Shown here one piece after another: positions 45,856 through 54,308 of a DNA stretch of 64,000 bases. The first letter of the stretch is position 1, and every line of letters begins with the position of its first letter. Below the pieces are notes generated by a model. It was not told the origin of the DNA. It did no database searches and saw only the letters and a list, made by a program, of their open reading frames with translations. Both the position numbers and the translations under genes were made by a program. Source of the stretch: Spirosoma endbachense (GTDB lineage: Bacteria; Bacteroidota; Bacteroidia; Cytophagales; Spirosomataceae); contig NZ_CP045997.1 of NCBI RefSeq assembly GCF_010233585.1, forward strand, positions 8,829,487 to 8,893,486, given 5' to 3'.

Positions 45856-46839
45856 TCATTTTGCTGGCAATACGCGATTCAGAAAGTCAGTGATATAGGT
45901 CAGAGTCGGGGTGAACCAGGGATCAAAAAACAGGAACGTATGGGGTGCGTCGGGAAACGTATGCACTTCTGAATAAATACGCAGGTCGTTCAGTTTCTTT
46001 ATCAGATCATCACGCCCGCCGTGCATACGATCCACCGAACTGTTCAGGAATAAAATCGGGGGAGTATGCTTGTCAATGTGGTTAAGCGCCGAGGCTTCCT
46101 GCCATAAATCGGGCCGCTGCGTTTTGGAATAACCAAACCAGTACGTAGCCGCCGATATCGATTTCGAGTCATCGCCCTCCCCCGATTCGGGATGAATAAA
46201 AGCAAGCACTCCATCAATATCGACAATGGCTTGAGTGGCGCTTGAATAGCGCGCATTGCCCCCTGATCCCTCAAACGTTGCCTGCCCGTTTGTTGTACCA
46301 ACCAAAGCGGCTAACTGGCCACCCGCCGAAAAGCCCAGCACCGCGATTCGGTTGGGGTCAACGCCGTATTTCTTGGCATTGGCCCGAACCCAGCGAATTG
46401 CCGCTTTCACATCATGAACGGCGGCCGGGTATAAAGCCTCCGTCGACAACCGGTATTCGACAGGAATGGCCACAAATCCTTTGGCTGCCAGCTGTCCAGC
46501 CAGGGTGTTATTATGCGACCGATCACCCGACCGCCAGCCACCCCCATGAATCATGACAACTGCCGGACGAGCATTCCCGGAAGCGGCTGGCCGAGCGTAA
46601 ATATCCAACCGAAGATTTCTTCCATCGACGGGTGTACTGAAGGTAATGGCTTTATCAACCCGGATTCCGGCTGGCAGCGTTGAATCGGCCAATGTAATCT
46701 CGGGGTGGTATTTCTTCTCACGCAAATAAGAACCCTGTACGGTAAATGACGTATCTTTTCCGCCAGTCGGTTTTAATTGGGCATAAGTAACGGTCGTACA
46801 AAGGGCTGTGATCAGGAGTAAAACAAAAGGGCGATTCAT
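45856..46839 (-). CDS. Exported alpha/beta hydrolase, acetyl-esterase type
   Basis: The 327-residue protein has a signal peptide (LLLITALCTTVTYAQ) and the BD-FAE/esterase-lipase fold. VVMIHGGGWRSGDRSHN is the oxyanion loop, DVKAAIRWVRANAKKYGVDPNRIAVLGFSAGGQLAALVG carries the nucleophile Ser, and HTFPDAPHTFLFFDPWF supplies the His. Enzymes of this kind remove acetyl or feruloyl groups from plant glycans, which suits a pectin locus. It is transcribed opposite to the locus B enzyme genes and co-directionally with the next esterase, 47 bases upstream. Confidence 0.9.
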   Translation of the reverse strand: MNRPFVLLLITALCTTVTYAQLKPTGGKDTSFTVQGSYLREKKYHPEITLADSTLPAGIRVDKAITFSTPVDGRNLRLDIYARPAASGNARPAVVMIHGGGWRSGDRSHNNTLAGQLAAKGFVAIPVEYRLSTEALYPAAVHDVKAAIRWVRANAKKYGVDPNRIAVLGFSAGGQLAALVGTTNGQATFEGSGGNARYSSATQAIVDIDGVLAFIHPESGEGDDSKSISAATYWFGYSKTQRPDLWQEASALNHIDKHTPPILFLNSSVDRMHGGRDDLIKKLNDLRIYSEVHTFPDAPHTFLFFDPWFTPTLTYITDFLNRVLPAK

Positions 46840-46886
46840 ATAAGTTTGGTCAGGACGGGAATGACTGGTTTGGACAGCTTTACGTG

Positions 46887-47807
46887 CTAGTTAGAATCTG
46901 AAATCAAATTCATTTCCAGGAGCCAGCTTTCACACAACGTTGTCCATTGTTGCGTTGATCCCGGATTGTTTCGAAGGGCAATCGCATGGCCACCTTGTGG
47001 AAATATATGGAGACTGGCCGGAATTTTCTGGTCAATCAATGCCTGATAAAACAGCAAACTATTCCGTTGATCGACAACCGTGTCATTGTAGGCATGTGTC
47101 AAAAAGCAGGGCGGTGTGGTGGAGGTTACCGCGTTTTCCAGCGAATAAGCTTTCAATAAATCGGCGGAGGGATTTGGCCCTAACAGATTTTTTCGACTGC
47201 CCGCGTGTGCATAGTTGCCCATCGTGATGACCGGCGAGACCAGAATGGCAAAATCGGGCCTGAACGACTGACGGCTGACTGAATCGCCAATGGCCGATAC
47301 ATCGGTCGTATTGGTTGCCAGCAGTGCTGCCAGATGACCTCCGGCTGATGAACCCATAGATCCGATTCGATCTGGCTTTATTCTCCATTTTTTAGCATTG
47401 CTGCGGATAAATCGTATCGCTCGCTGAGCGTCTTGAAGCGGTCCCAGTTCACGCTGTTTCAGATCGGGCGAGTTCGGTAGTCGATAGTTGAGGACGAAGG
47501 CGCTGATCCCCATTGTATTGAACCATTTCGCCAATTGCCACCCACTAATCACATACGCCAGACGTTCGTAACCACCACCTGGACAAATCACCACGGCCGC
47601 TCCTTTATTCTCCTGGGTCGAAGGGAAAAAAGCGTACATTCCTGGCGTACCAACCCGGTAAACACGTTCATTGGCAATACTATCCTTTAGTGACACACCT
47701 TTTGTATTTGGCATTTTACCCATTGGCCAAAGCGGTATAAACTCCTGGGCTGTTGCGTAGAAATCTGAGGTTAAAAGAAGGATAAATAGTAAAATAATTT
47801 TGCGCAT
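46887..47807 (-). CDS. Exported alpha/beta hydrolase, second acetyl-esterase-like
   Basis: The 306-residue protein, from the ATG at 47807, has a signal peptide (LLFILLLTSDFYATAQ) and the same fold as its neighbour. AAVVICPGGGYERLAY is the oxyanion loop, AIRFIRSNAKKWRIKPDRIGSMGSSAGGHLAALLATN carries the Ser, DTVVDQRNSLLFYQALID carries the acid and FPQGGHAIALR the His. Its PGGGYxxL start places it nearer to BD-FAE-like endo-hydrolases or xylan/pectin acetylesterases. It is divergent from the locus C sigma gene with the shared operator-like element between, so both could be regulated together. Confidence 0.9.
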   Translation of the reverse strand: MRKIILLFILLLTSDFYATAQEFIPLWPMGKMPNTKGVSLKDSIANERVYRVGTPGMYAFFPSTQENKGAAVVICPGGGYERLAYVISGWQLAKWFNTMGISAFVLNYRLPNSPDLKQRELGPLQDAQRAIRFIRSNAKKWRIKPDRIGSMGSSAGGHLAALLATNTTDVSAIGDSVSRQSFRPDFAILVSPVITMGNYAHAGSRKNLLGPNPSADLLKAYSLENAVTSTTPPCFLTHAYNDTVVDQRNSLLFYQALIDQKIPASLHIFPQGGHAIALRNNPGSTQQWTTLCESWLLEMNLISDSN

Positions 47808-47908
47808 AAGGAAGGGGAGATATAGGGCGGTAAATGCCTGGCAGGAGGAAAACTTGTTCAAGAATAAAGAAGCCAGTTAGATTTAGCAAAGGAAATATTG
47901 TGACATTT

Positions 47909-47937
47909 TACGCAATCGTTACCGGGAACGTTCCCGA
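47909..47937. promoter_or_regulatory. Operator-like element in the divergent esterase/sigma region
   Basis: It matches the reverse complement of 31525-31553 in 27 of 29 bases. It contains the perfect 14-bp palindrome CGGGAACGTTCCCG at 47923-47936. It lies 101 bases from the esterase start and 159 from the sigma start. A LacI-family repressor site is the likeliest reading. Confidence 0.6.
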
Positions 47938-48096
47938 GCTTAATTGGGTAATGGCAACGTCGCTTATGCTGGCAGGAACTGGCTTTTCTGCCTTTGAATT
48001 GAACAGGGTAACAGGGGCAATAGGACAGACATAAAATCATTATGCATATAAAATTATGTACTTTAGAAGCAAATTCCAGTAATACCAGGGGCTTAA

Positions 48097-48669
48097 ATGG
48101 ATTATAAAACTCTTCCTGATACTGCCTTATTGATTTACCTGAAAAAAGGGGATGAATCCGCTTTTCAGGAAATCTATATGCGTCACTGGAGGAAGTTATT
48201 CACCATAGCCAGAAACAAACTCCCATCAACGGATAGCCCCGAAGATATGGTTCAGGATTTGTTCGTGCGGTTATGGGAGCAGCGAGAAAACCTGGTCATC
48301 GAAAATCTGGGTGCTTATTTACATATCTCCCTCAAAAACGCCATTATCAATCTGTTCAGGGCGAGACTGATCCGTGAGAAGTACGTTGAACATGCGCAAA
48401 GTTTTTCGTCGAATGAACAGACTACGGAAGAACAAATTGCCCTGAACGATCTGATGGCTACGGTTGAACAGCAACTGAATGACCTGCCGGAGAAAACCCG
48501 TCAGATTTTCCGGCTGAATCGCCTGGAGTATAAGTCAGCGAAAGAAATTTCAGTGCAACTAGGCATTCCCGAACGAACCGTCGAATACCACATCAGTCTG
48601 GCGCTCAAACTACTTCGACCTTTACTTCAGGATTACTTCGTGCTGGCAATTGTGCTCTATTACTGTTAA
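48097..48669 (+). CDS. ECF sigma factor, FecI-like (locus C)
   Basis: The 190-residue protein has region 2 (QEIYMRHWRKLFTIARNKL...EDMVQDLFVRLWEQRENL) and region 4 (LNDLPEKTRQIFRLNRLEYKSAKEISVQLGIPERTVEYHISLALKLL). It is a close paralogue of the locus B sigma factor. Unlike loci A and B, no FecR gene follows directly. The next one on this strand is 5.6 kb away at 54309, beyond four genes. A TACTTTAG near-match to the -7 box lies at 48058-48065. Confidence 0.94.
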   Translation: MDYKTLPDTALLIYLKKGDESAFQEIYMRHWRKLFTIARNKLPSTDSPEDMVQDLFVRLWEQRENLVIENLGAYLHISLKNAIINLFRARLIREKYVEHAQSFSSNEQTTEEQIALNDLMATVEQQLNDLPEKTRQIFRLNRLEYKSAKEISVQLGIPERTVEYHISLALKLLRPLLQDYFVLAIVLYYC

Positions 48670-48745
48670 AATAGAATTTGCATTCTGTAAAGAATGAGTC
48701 GCCCACCTACTAAGGAAGATGAAGTAAATATTGTAGGCGAAAGGC

Positions 48746-49486
48746 TTACAACCAGCCAAACCGCTGGACTAATTTTTCTTTCTGATTGCGGGCTACCGGA
48801 ATGCTGATGTCGTTGGTCATAACCACGTAGCTTCCTTCACCTTTCATGAAGAGCTTAATCTGATCGAGGTTAATGACGTATTGGCGGTGAATCCGCAAAA
48901 AATTCCGTTCCTCCAGGACTTCCTGCACTTCCCGAAGCGTGCGTGTGAGTAGATATTGGCGATGCTGTATCGCAATTACTTTGGTGTAATTGCTGTCGGA
49001 TTCGCAGTAGATAATCTCACTAACGGGCAGAAAAATTACCCCTTGCTGGTAAGGCACTGCAATCTTTTCGGCTAAGTGACGGCTATGAAACTGGCTTTTC
49101 AGCATATCCAACTGGCGACTGTCTACCCGTTGCTGACGTTCTGCTTTTCGAACCGCTTCCTGTAAATCCAGCGTATCGATTGGCTTCAGCAGGTAGTCTA
49201 GCGCGCTGAATCGAAACGCCTTAACGGCAAATTCGTTATAGGCCGTCACGAAAATAAGATTGAAGGAAATAGTGCCAATTTTTTCCAATAGTTGAAACCC
49301 ATTCATGCGAGGCATTTCAATATCCAGAAATACGATGTCCGGTTGCAGAATCTGAATTAGCCGCAAGCCATCTTCACTAGTGGTCGAACGGCCAACCACC
49401 TGCACTTGTGGACAGTACTCGGACAGCTCGCGGGCCAGAAGCTCCACGCAGTCAGGTTCGTCGTCGATGAGAATCGCTTTGAGCAT
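48746..49486 (-). CDS. LytTR-family response regulator
   Basis: The 246-residue protein has a receiver domain (about 1-120) with the acidic pocket DDE at 8-10, phospho-acceptor Asp55 in IVFLDIEMPR and Lys in YLLKPIDTLD. A LytTR DNA-binding domain follows (about 145-245, IYCESDSNYTKVIAIQHRQYLLTRTL, FLRIHRQYVINLDQIKLFMKG). It should be phosphorylated by the histidine kinase encoded just upstream, from which it is separated by 80 bases and a hairpin. The pair lies inside the locus C gap between sigma and FecR. Confidence 0.95.
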   Translation of the reverse strand: MLKAILIDDEPDCVELLARELSEYCPQVQVVGRSTTSEDGLRLIQILQPDIVFLDIEMPRMNGFQLLEKIGTISFNLIFVTAYNEFAVKAFRFSALDYLLKPIDTLDLQEAVRKAERQQRVDSRQLDMLKSQFHSRHLAEKIAVPYQQGVIFLPVSEIIYCESDSNYTKVIAIQHRQYLLTRTLREVQEVLEERNFLRIHRQYVINLDQIKLFMKGEGSYVVMTNDISIPVARNQKEKLVQRFGWL

Positions 49487-49503
49487 ATATTAGTGATAGA
49501 ATA

Positions 49504-49557
49504 ATTGAGTGATAGAGTGATTGAATAGCGGACGGGTCAATCATTCTATCACTCAAT
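49504..49557. repeat. 21-bp near-perfect hairpin between histidine kinase and response regulator
   Basis: Arms 49504-49524 and 49537-49557 pair over 21 bp with one mismatch around ATAGCGGACGGG. The left arm is built of GAGTGAT-type repeats. It could set the ratio of kinase to regulator or be a mobile repeat. Confidence 0.7.
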
Positions 49558-49566
49558 CATTCACAA

Positions 49567-51582
49567 TTAAATCGGTATCTCCAGCACCACCTCCGTTCCG
49601 GCGGGTTGGCCATTGGAGTCCATGAGGTCGTGAATTTGGAGTTGGGTATGCGTTTGGTATAGTTGATTGATCAGGGTAATGCGTTCACTGGTTACGTCCA
49701 TGCCAAACGATTTTTTGGGTGTCGCCGATTTGCTTTTTAGCTCGGCAGCCTTGGCTCGCCCAATTCCATCGTCGGTGATGGTAATCTGCAAACAATCGTC
49801 CCGAAGGTGCTCTACTCGGACCGATACGTTGCCACCTTCGTGCTTTTGCATCAGTCCGTGCCAGATGGCATTTTCAACATAAGGCTGTAGCAATAAGGGC
49901 GGTATTTCGACAAATTCGGTGTCAATCGACGGGTGTACGTCAATCTGGAAGCGAAGTTTATCTTTGAAACGCATGGCTTCCATTTCCAGATACAGTTGCA
50001 AGGCGTCCAGCTCGTTCTGCAACGTAATCCGTTCGGAACGAGAATTTTCCAGAACGAGTCGAATCAATCGACTAAATCGGCTGAGGTACTCGGCTGCTTT
50101 TTTTGCGTTATTGTCCGTAGCGTAGAGCTTAATGGAGTTCAGGCAATTGAAAATAAAGTGAGGATTCATCTGAGCGCGTAAGGCTGCCATCTCGGTTTGG
50201 GCCAATTTTTGCTCGAAACCTAATTCAAGCTGACGAATTCGCTGCTCTTCCAGCAAGTGGCTTTTCTCCTGAACTTCTTTGGTACGTTGGGACAGTTTGC
50301 GCTCCAAATCCTGTGTGTACGTAGCGTGTAATGACGCATTTTCCATCTCAATCAAACGGCTTCGGTACGCTAGGGCGAGCGCAAAACAGAATAGTTCAAT
50401 GACTAGTCCCAATGCCATAAAGAAAGGAGGATAGTTAATAAACTCACTGGCTTTAGCCGGTAAGGTGGTAACTAATATGAATCCGTGTAGAGGTGAGATA
50501 GAAATAATAAATAAACTGACTCCACCTGCCAGCAGATACTTTTTCATTGGACTCTGACTGCGGAAAATCGCTACAATTAGAAATAATCCTGTAAAAACAC
50601 CCAATAGATCGCTGAATAAATAGTACGTATTGTAATAAAACCAAGGGCCGGTAACTAATTCGATAAAGGCCATTGCCTGTTGCGCAAGTAGGACGCCCAT
50701 GAGCAAGACAACTACTCGCCACATCATTGGCTGCTCGCTGCGGAGATTTACTAGTTTTGACAGGAAAAGCGCATAGAAAAAACTAACCAAATAGGATATG
50801 GATATCCAGGTCGGATGAAATAATTGAGGCAAATCAACGGGTGCCAAACCCAATGCGAACCGAGCGTCGGCAAATTTTGCGATCCAGCAAAAACCAGCGC
50901 CTGCATAAAATGCATAGTATAAATATGCACGATCCCGATTGAGGTAGTATTGAAAGAGCGTATATAAGCTCATCAGTAACAAACAACCTACAATCATCGC
51001 CATGGCAATTAAAAGCCATTTCGTTCGACTGGCTTCTGTTACCTTTCTTTCCGAATAACCTAACGGCGTACGTAGTAAATCAGACTCAGTTGCGAAAACC
51101 CGGATGTAATCGATAAGCCGGACATAATACGTAATACTCTTTTCGGGAGAAACCCGTAAGGGTAAATTCTCAGGCCAGCTATCTGATTGTCGTCGAAAGA
51201 GTCCTGTTTGTGCCATGAGTCTGCCAGTCGAATCATAAAGCGTACTGATGGCGTGCGTACCGGGCTCATACCAGAGACGTACCGTATCGGTAGGGTGGGT
51301 ATTTACAAGCTGAAAACGGAGCCAGATAATTCGCGTCGATTTGATGTGATAGTTATGACCAAGGAGCATTGGAACAGCTGATACGGATAGGGGAACAAAA
51401 TGCTGATGTCGAACGGATGCAAAGGCCTGAAGTGTATCGCTGGCTGGATCTTCGTAAAACCAGGTTTGTTGACGGATGTTGATTTCCTGCTTTGCTGCAG
51501 GCTGACCATGGAGAATTATGGGTTGGCAAATCGCCAGCCGACTCAGCAGTAAACCAATTAACAACAGTTTAAATCCTCTCAT
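49567..51582 (-). CDS. Sensor histidine kinase, 7TM-DISM type (LytS-like)
   Basis: The 671-residue protein has a signal sequence, a periplasmic 7TMR-DISMED2-like sensor domain (about 30-165, NIRQQTWFYEDPASDTLQAF), seven membrane segments (about 185-400) and a coiled coil (about 415-455). A LytS-type kinase core follows, with phospho-acceptor His475 in MNPHFIFNCLNSIKLYA and an ATP-binding domain with NAIWHGLM and DDGIGRAK. DISM domains often bind carbohydrates, so it may sense a breakdown product. It is the first gene of a two-gene operon with the response regulator, separated by a 21-bp hairpin. Confidence 0.94.
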   Translation of the reverse strand: MRGFKLLLIGLLLSRLAICQPIILHGQPAAKQEINIRQQTWFYEDPASDTLQAFASVRHQHFVPLSVSAVPMLLGHNYHIKSTRIIWLRFQLVNTHPTDTVRLWYEPGTHAISTLYDSTGRLMAQTGLFRRQSDSWPENLPLRVSPEKSITYYVRLIDYIRVFATESDLLRTPLGYSERKVTEASRTKWLLIAMAMIVGCLLLMSLYTLFQYYLNRDRAYLYYAFYAGAGFCWIAKFADARFALGLAPVDLPQLFHPTWISISYLVSFFYALFLSKLVNLRSEQPMMWRVVVLLMGVLLAQQAMAFIELVTGPWFYYNTYYLFSDLLGVFTGLFLIVAIFRSQSPMKKYLLAGGVSLFIISISPLHGFILVTTLPAKASEFINYPPFFMALGLVIELFCFALALAYRSRLIEMENASLHATYTQDLERKLSQRTKEVQEKSHLLEEQRIRQLELGFEQKLAQTEMAALRAQMNPHFIFNCLNSIKLYATDNNAKKAAEYLSRFSRLIRLVLENSRSERITLQNELDALQLYLEMEAMRFKDKLRFQIDVHPSIDTEFVEIPPLLLQPYVENAIWHGLMQKHEGGNVSVRVEHLRDDCLQITITDDGIGRAKAAELKSKSATPKKSFGMDVTSERITLINQLYQTHTQLQIHDLMDSNGQPAGTEVVLEIPI

Positions 51583-51843
51583 TGACAGGCTGATAAATAT
51601 AGTTTCGAATATCGATAATTGCCTGCATCAACCCTATTGCTTTCCTGTGAATGGCAGCTTTTGCCTGATCAATAGCCGGATTATTGAGGGAAGCTATTCA
51701 CGCAGAAATGCCGTCGTCTACATAGTCTTTTCTACGCTTCATCCAAGGTTAGTGGCACAGGGTCCGATGCACCAATACCTTCGTTTCGATTTCAGGGATG
51801 GCCTGAACTTTTCAATCACTTACCACAAAAAATACGAAGACCC

Positions 51844-52338
51844 ATGAAAACGATTCTGCTTTCTGTGCTCCTGTCAGTGGCTTCACTAATCATCCCGACA
51901 ACCGTTACGTTCGCGCAACAATCCGGTGAGGAAACCGCGATTCAACAGGTTTTAACAAGGTCATTTGACGCGTTTGGTCAACGCGATTTGACTGGCTTTT
52001 CGGCTTATTTTGTTAAATCACCAGACCTCTTTTACCAGGTCTATACGATTGAAGGTCAACTTATTGTCGCGCGTGGATGGGAGGCAATGACGCACATGGT
52101 GGGTAACCACATGAAAAACGATCCGAATGACTTCAAGGGTAAACATAGTCTGTCTGATTTCCAAATTCATGTGCAAGGCCAGATGGCCTGGGTCAATCAG
52201 ACAAGTCGCTGGGAATTGCCGGGTGGTGTTTATAAAGGTAGCGATTTCGTGGTTTTGCAGAAACAAGCCGGCCAATGGAAGATTGCTGCGTTGATCACGC
52301 AGACATATGCCGAGGGGAAACTAGTTGTAGTGAAATAA
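51844..52338 (+). CDS. Exported SnoaL/NTF2-like protein
   Basis: The 164-residue protein has a signal peptide (LLSVLLSVASLIIPTTVTFAQ) and the cone-shaped NTF2-like fold seen in SnoaL, DUF4440 and ketosteroid isomerase-type proteins. The pattern includes EETAIQQVLTRSFDAFGQRDLTGFSAYF, LIVARGWEAM and MAWVNQTSRWELPGGVYKGSDFVVLQKQAGQWKIAALITQ. The function cannot be assigned. A perfect 26-bp bidirectional terminator follows at 52503-52558, so the gene probably stands alone. Confidence 0.88.
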   Translation: MKTILLSVLLSVASLIIPTTVTFAQQSGEETAIQQVLTRSFDAFGQRDLTGFSAYFVKSPDLFYQVYTIEGQLIVARGWEAMTHMVGNHMKNDPNDFKGKHSLSDFQIHVQGQMAWVNQTSRWELPGGVYKGSDFVVLQKQAGQWKIAALITQTYAEGKLVVVK

Positions 52339-52502
52339 CTGTACGGTTATCCTTGGTGCTCATTCCCATAAATTCTAAACGACCGCAGGTACTGACGTGA
52401 ATTATCCGCCCAACGGCCCGGCCATTTTCAGTAGAACGGACCATCTATTCAAAACCCCAACCGAAGGCTAGTAATCAATTTGATAGTAAACATAACGCTT
52501 TA

Positions 52503-52558
52503 TGTTTTACTCAGCTTTCCATTGAGCCCTAAGGCTCAATGGAAAGCTGAGTAAAACA
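52503..52558. terminator. Bidirectional terminator between convergent genes
   Basis: A perfect 26-bp stem (52503-52528 with 52533-52558, starting TGTTTTACTCAG) closes a four-base loop CTAA. It ends transcription from the SnoaL-like gene on the plus strand and the DUF1593 gene on the minus strand. Confidence 0.88.
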
Positions 52559-52577
52559 AGTACAAAATCGGCCAAAC

Positions 52578-53867
52578 CTAATACAACCATGACCACCGTT
52601 TGGCCCAATCCAGTAATGCGGCACTACGCCATTTGAGTACCGTTTTAGCACCTTGCTGTCTGCCATCAAAAAGCGATGGATCGCCCCGGTCGGTGTACCA
52701 GTTCGCGCCTAGTTTAAAATCGTTGGCACCCCGTTTGCCCGGCCAGATGTTGTTCACAACAAATTTCCCACTCTGTTGAGGAAAGCCCGGAATCGTTGAG
52801 TTAATTGTGTAGCTCAATGTTTCGGTCTGTTTGGGGATATACATGATCGCATAGTTACCGTTACCCAGGTAATGACCAGGCCATTTTTGCTCACCAATCT
52901 GGGCTTGTACGGTCATCGTAAGACAAGCAGAATCAGCCGGAATATCGACCTTTGGTCCTTTGAAGTGAAATTCCATCACCGAATAAACGCCTACCGTATC
53001 GGTAAGGGTGGTGTTGCGGTTAAAGATACTACGTGGGCTGTGGTCAAATTTTTCGAAGCTACCGCCCCAGCTTTCTTTGGCTGGATCATTTGGGTCGCCA
53101 TCCATCATGTAGAGCAGCGAAGGCGTGTCGCCCATTTTGACGTTGCCTTTGTAATAGTTCTTAAAGTCTTTGCCCAGATGCCCGGCAGCGCGAATATATC
53201 GGTCATAATAAGTACGAGTATCGAGGCTATCGGGCATGCCATTATTCGAAAAGAAGCCGTTGTACGAGCCGTTCGCTTCGATGAACCATAGATTCGGGAA
53301 GTTTTTGGCGATATAGGAATAGGGGTTAGCACACCACTTTTTGTTTGGCCCACCAATCCAGTACACCTTGATCTTGCTTTGGATCGAAGGATCGTCGTGC
53401 AGCGCCTGAGCCAGATCATCCAACCCGCCCCAGACCAGTACCCAAAGCGGCTGATCGCTTTTCTTTTTGGCACATTTGATGATCCAGTCCGACCCTTCGG
53501 TGGCCGTAGTGTAGCCTTTAAATGGAGCCGCCCCCTGACGGCCCTGTTTGCAAACTGCCCGCAATGCATCCGGCATAGGATAGCCTTTCTGGTGTTGACT
53601 CAGTTTGGGCAGGTCTTTCTCGTAGAGGTCAATCATGGTCAGGAGATGCTGCTTTGTGCCAAAGCCGTACGAGGGCGACGAAACAAGGCCCTCCGTCTCG
53701 AACATATTGCTGTACATCAGGAAATGGGCCATTGACTGGTTATCGTCCGGGTCCGTGCCGCCGATGTCGGTGCTAATGAGAATGCGCGGTTTGAGCGGTA
53801 CGGGTTTCTGGGCAATGAGCGCTAAGGGAAGCAGGGCCAGGAGGTAACTGAAAAACACTTTTTTCAT
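52578..53867 (-). CDS. DUF1593 nucleoside-hydrolase-like exported protein
   Basis: The 429-residue protein has a signal peptide (FFSYLLALLPLALIAQ) and the DUF1593 (PF07632) pattern, related to inosine-uridine nucleoside hydrolases. RILISTDIGGTDPDDNQSMAHFLMYSNMFETEGLVSSPS carries the calcium-binding Asp cluster, followed by LWVLVWGGLDDLAQAL and IKVYWIGGPNKKWCANP. A C-terminal beta-domain starts about 290. In Bacteroidota such genes are often associated with plant polysaccharide loci, but the substrate is unproven. AAGGAGAAA lies 9 bases upstream of the ATG at 53867. It is transcribed toward the SnoaL-like gene, opposite to FecR. Confidence 0.9.
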   Translation of the reverse strand: MKKVFFSYLLALLPLALIAQKPVPLKPRILISTDIGGTDPDDNQSMAHFLMYSNMFETEGLVSSPSYGFGTKQHLLTMIDLYEKDLPKLSQHQKGYPMPDALRAVCKQGRQGAAPFKGYTTATEGSDWIIKCAKKKSDQPLWVLVWGGLDDLAQALHDDPSIQSKIKVYWIGGPNKKWCANPYSYIAKNFPNLWFIEANGSYNGFFSNNGMPDSLDTRTYYDRYIRAAGHLGKDFKNYYKGNVKMGDTPSLLYMMDGDPNDPAKESWGGSFEKFDHSPRSIFNRNTTLTDTVGVYSVMEFHFKGPKVDIPADSACLTMTVQAQIGEQKWPGHYLGNGNYAIMYIPKQTETLSYTINSTIPGFPQQSGKFVVNNIWPGKRGANDFKLGANWYTDRGDPSLFDGRQQGAKTVLKWRSAALLDWAKRWSWLY

Positions 53868-53884
53868 AGTCGGTTTCTCCTTAA

Positions 53885-53899
53885 ACAATCGTTGATTGT
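53885..53899. promoter_or_regulatory. Inverted repeat just upstream of DUF1593
   Basis: ACAATC-GTT-GATTGT, 18 bases before the ATG at 53867. The CAATCGTT string also occurs in the shared element at 47913-47920. It could be an operator of the same regulator. Confidence 0.4.
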
Positions 53900-54227
53900 C
53901 AGGATAAGGTTTAGCGAGTACTCTTCCAATTTCTATTTTTTACGTAGTAGTCATGTGGTTGATTACAACCCTATAAGCCAAGCACTAGTATGATTAATTA
54001 AATAGCAGGGAATTGCCGTAATATACCCCTTATGGAGGATGGCTTTCCCATAAAATGGTATCTTATCGATCAAAGCCAGTTCGATTCCATTCTACCGCCT
54101 TCTATATGTCAAACAACGGAGTGTTTTCCGCAACTCAACTGTAAAAAAAGCCAAAGCTTAATTCGTTTAGTCTAAAATTTTTTGTATTATACAGGGAATT
54201 ATTTGGCAAAAGTGAATTTTTATTATA

Positions 54228-54259
54228 AATATTTTACTATTTAATAAAACCTTTTGCGG
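54228..54259 (+). promoter_or_regulatory. Conserved promoter-like block upstream of locus C FecR
   Basis: It matches 32355-32386 at 25 of 32 positions, sharing TACTATT-AATAA and TTTTGCGG, 49 bases before the FecR ATG at 54309. Confidence 0.55.
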
Positions 54260-54308
54260 TCGATATAGGAGAAAGCTGTCGTGTATATGATGACTAACTC
54301 CACTCAGT

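Larger units (their letters stand above)
53868..54308. other. Divergent regulatory region between DUF1593 and FecR
   Basis: There is no gene. It contains an inverted repeat at 53885-53899 and the FecR promoter-like block at 54228-54259. The rest is AT-rich. Confidence 0.5.

Noticed and set aside
31525..47937. A pair of inverted elements at 31525-31553 and 47909-47937 considered as attachment sites or transposon ends
   Set aside because: The intervening 16 kb has no integrase or transposase and the sites resemble repressor operators, so a mobile-element reading is not supported.
51518..51847. A 109-residue plus-strand open frame across the region between the histidine kinase and the SnoaL-like gene
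   Set aside because: It begins inside the antisense kinase gene and ends at the SnoaL start, with no domain or promoter.
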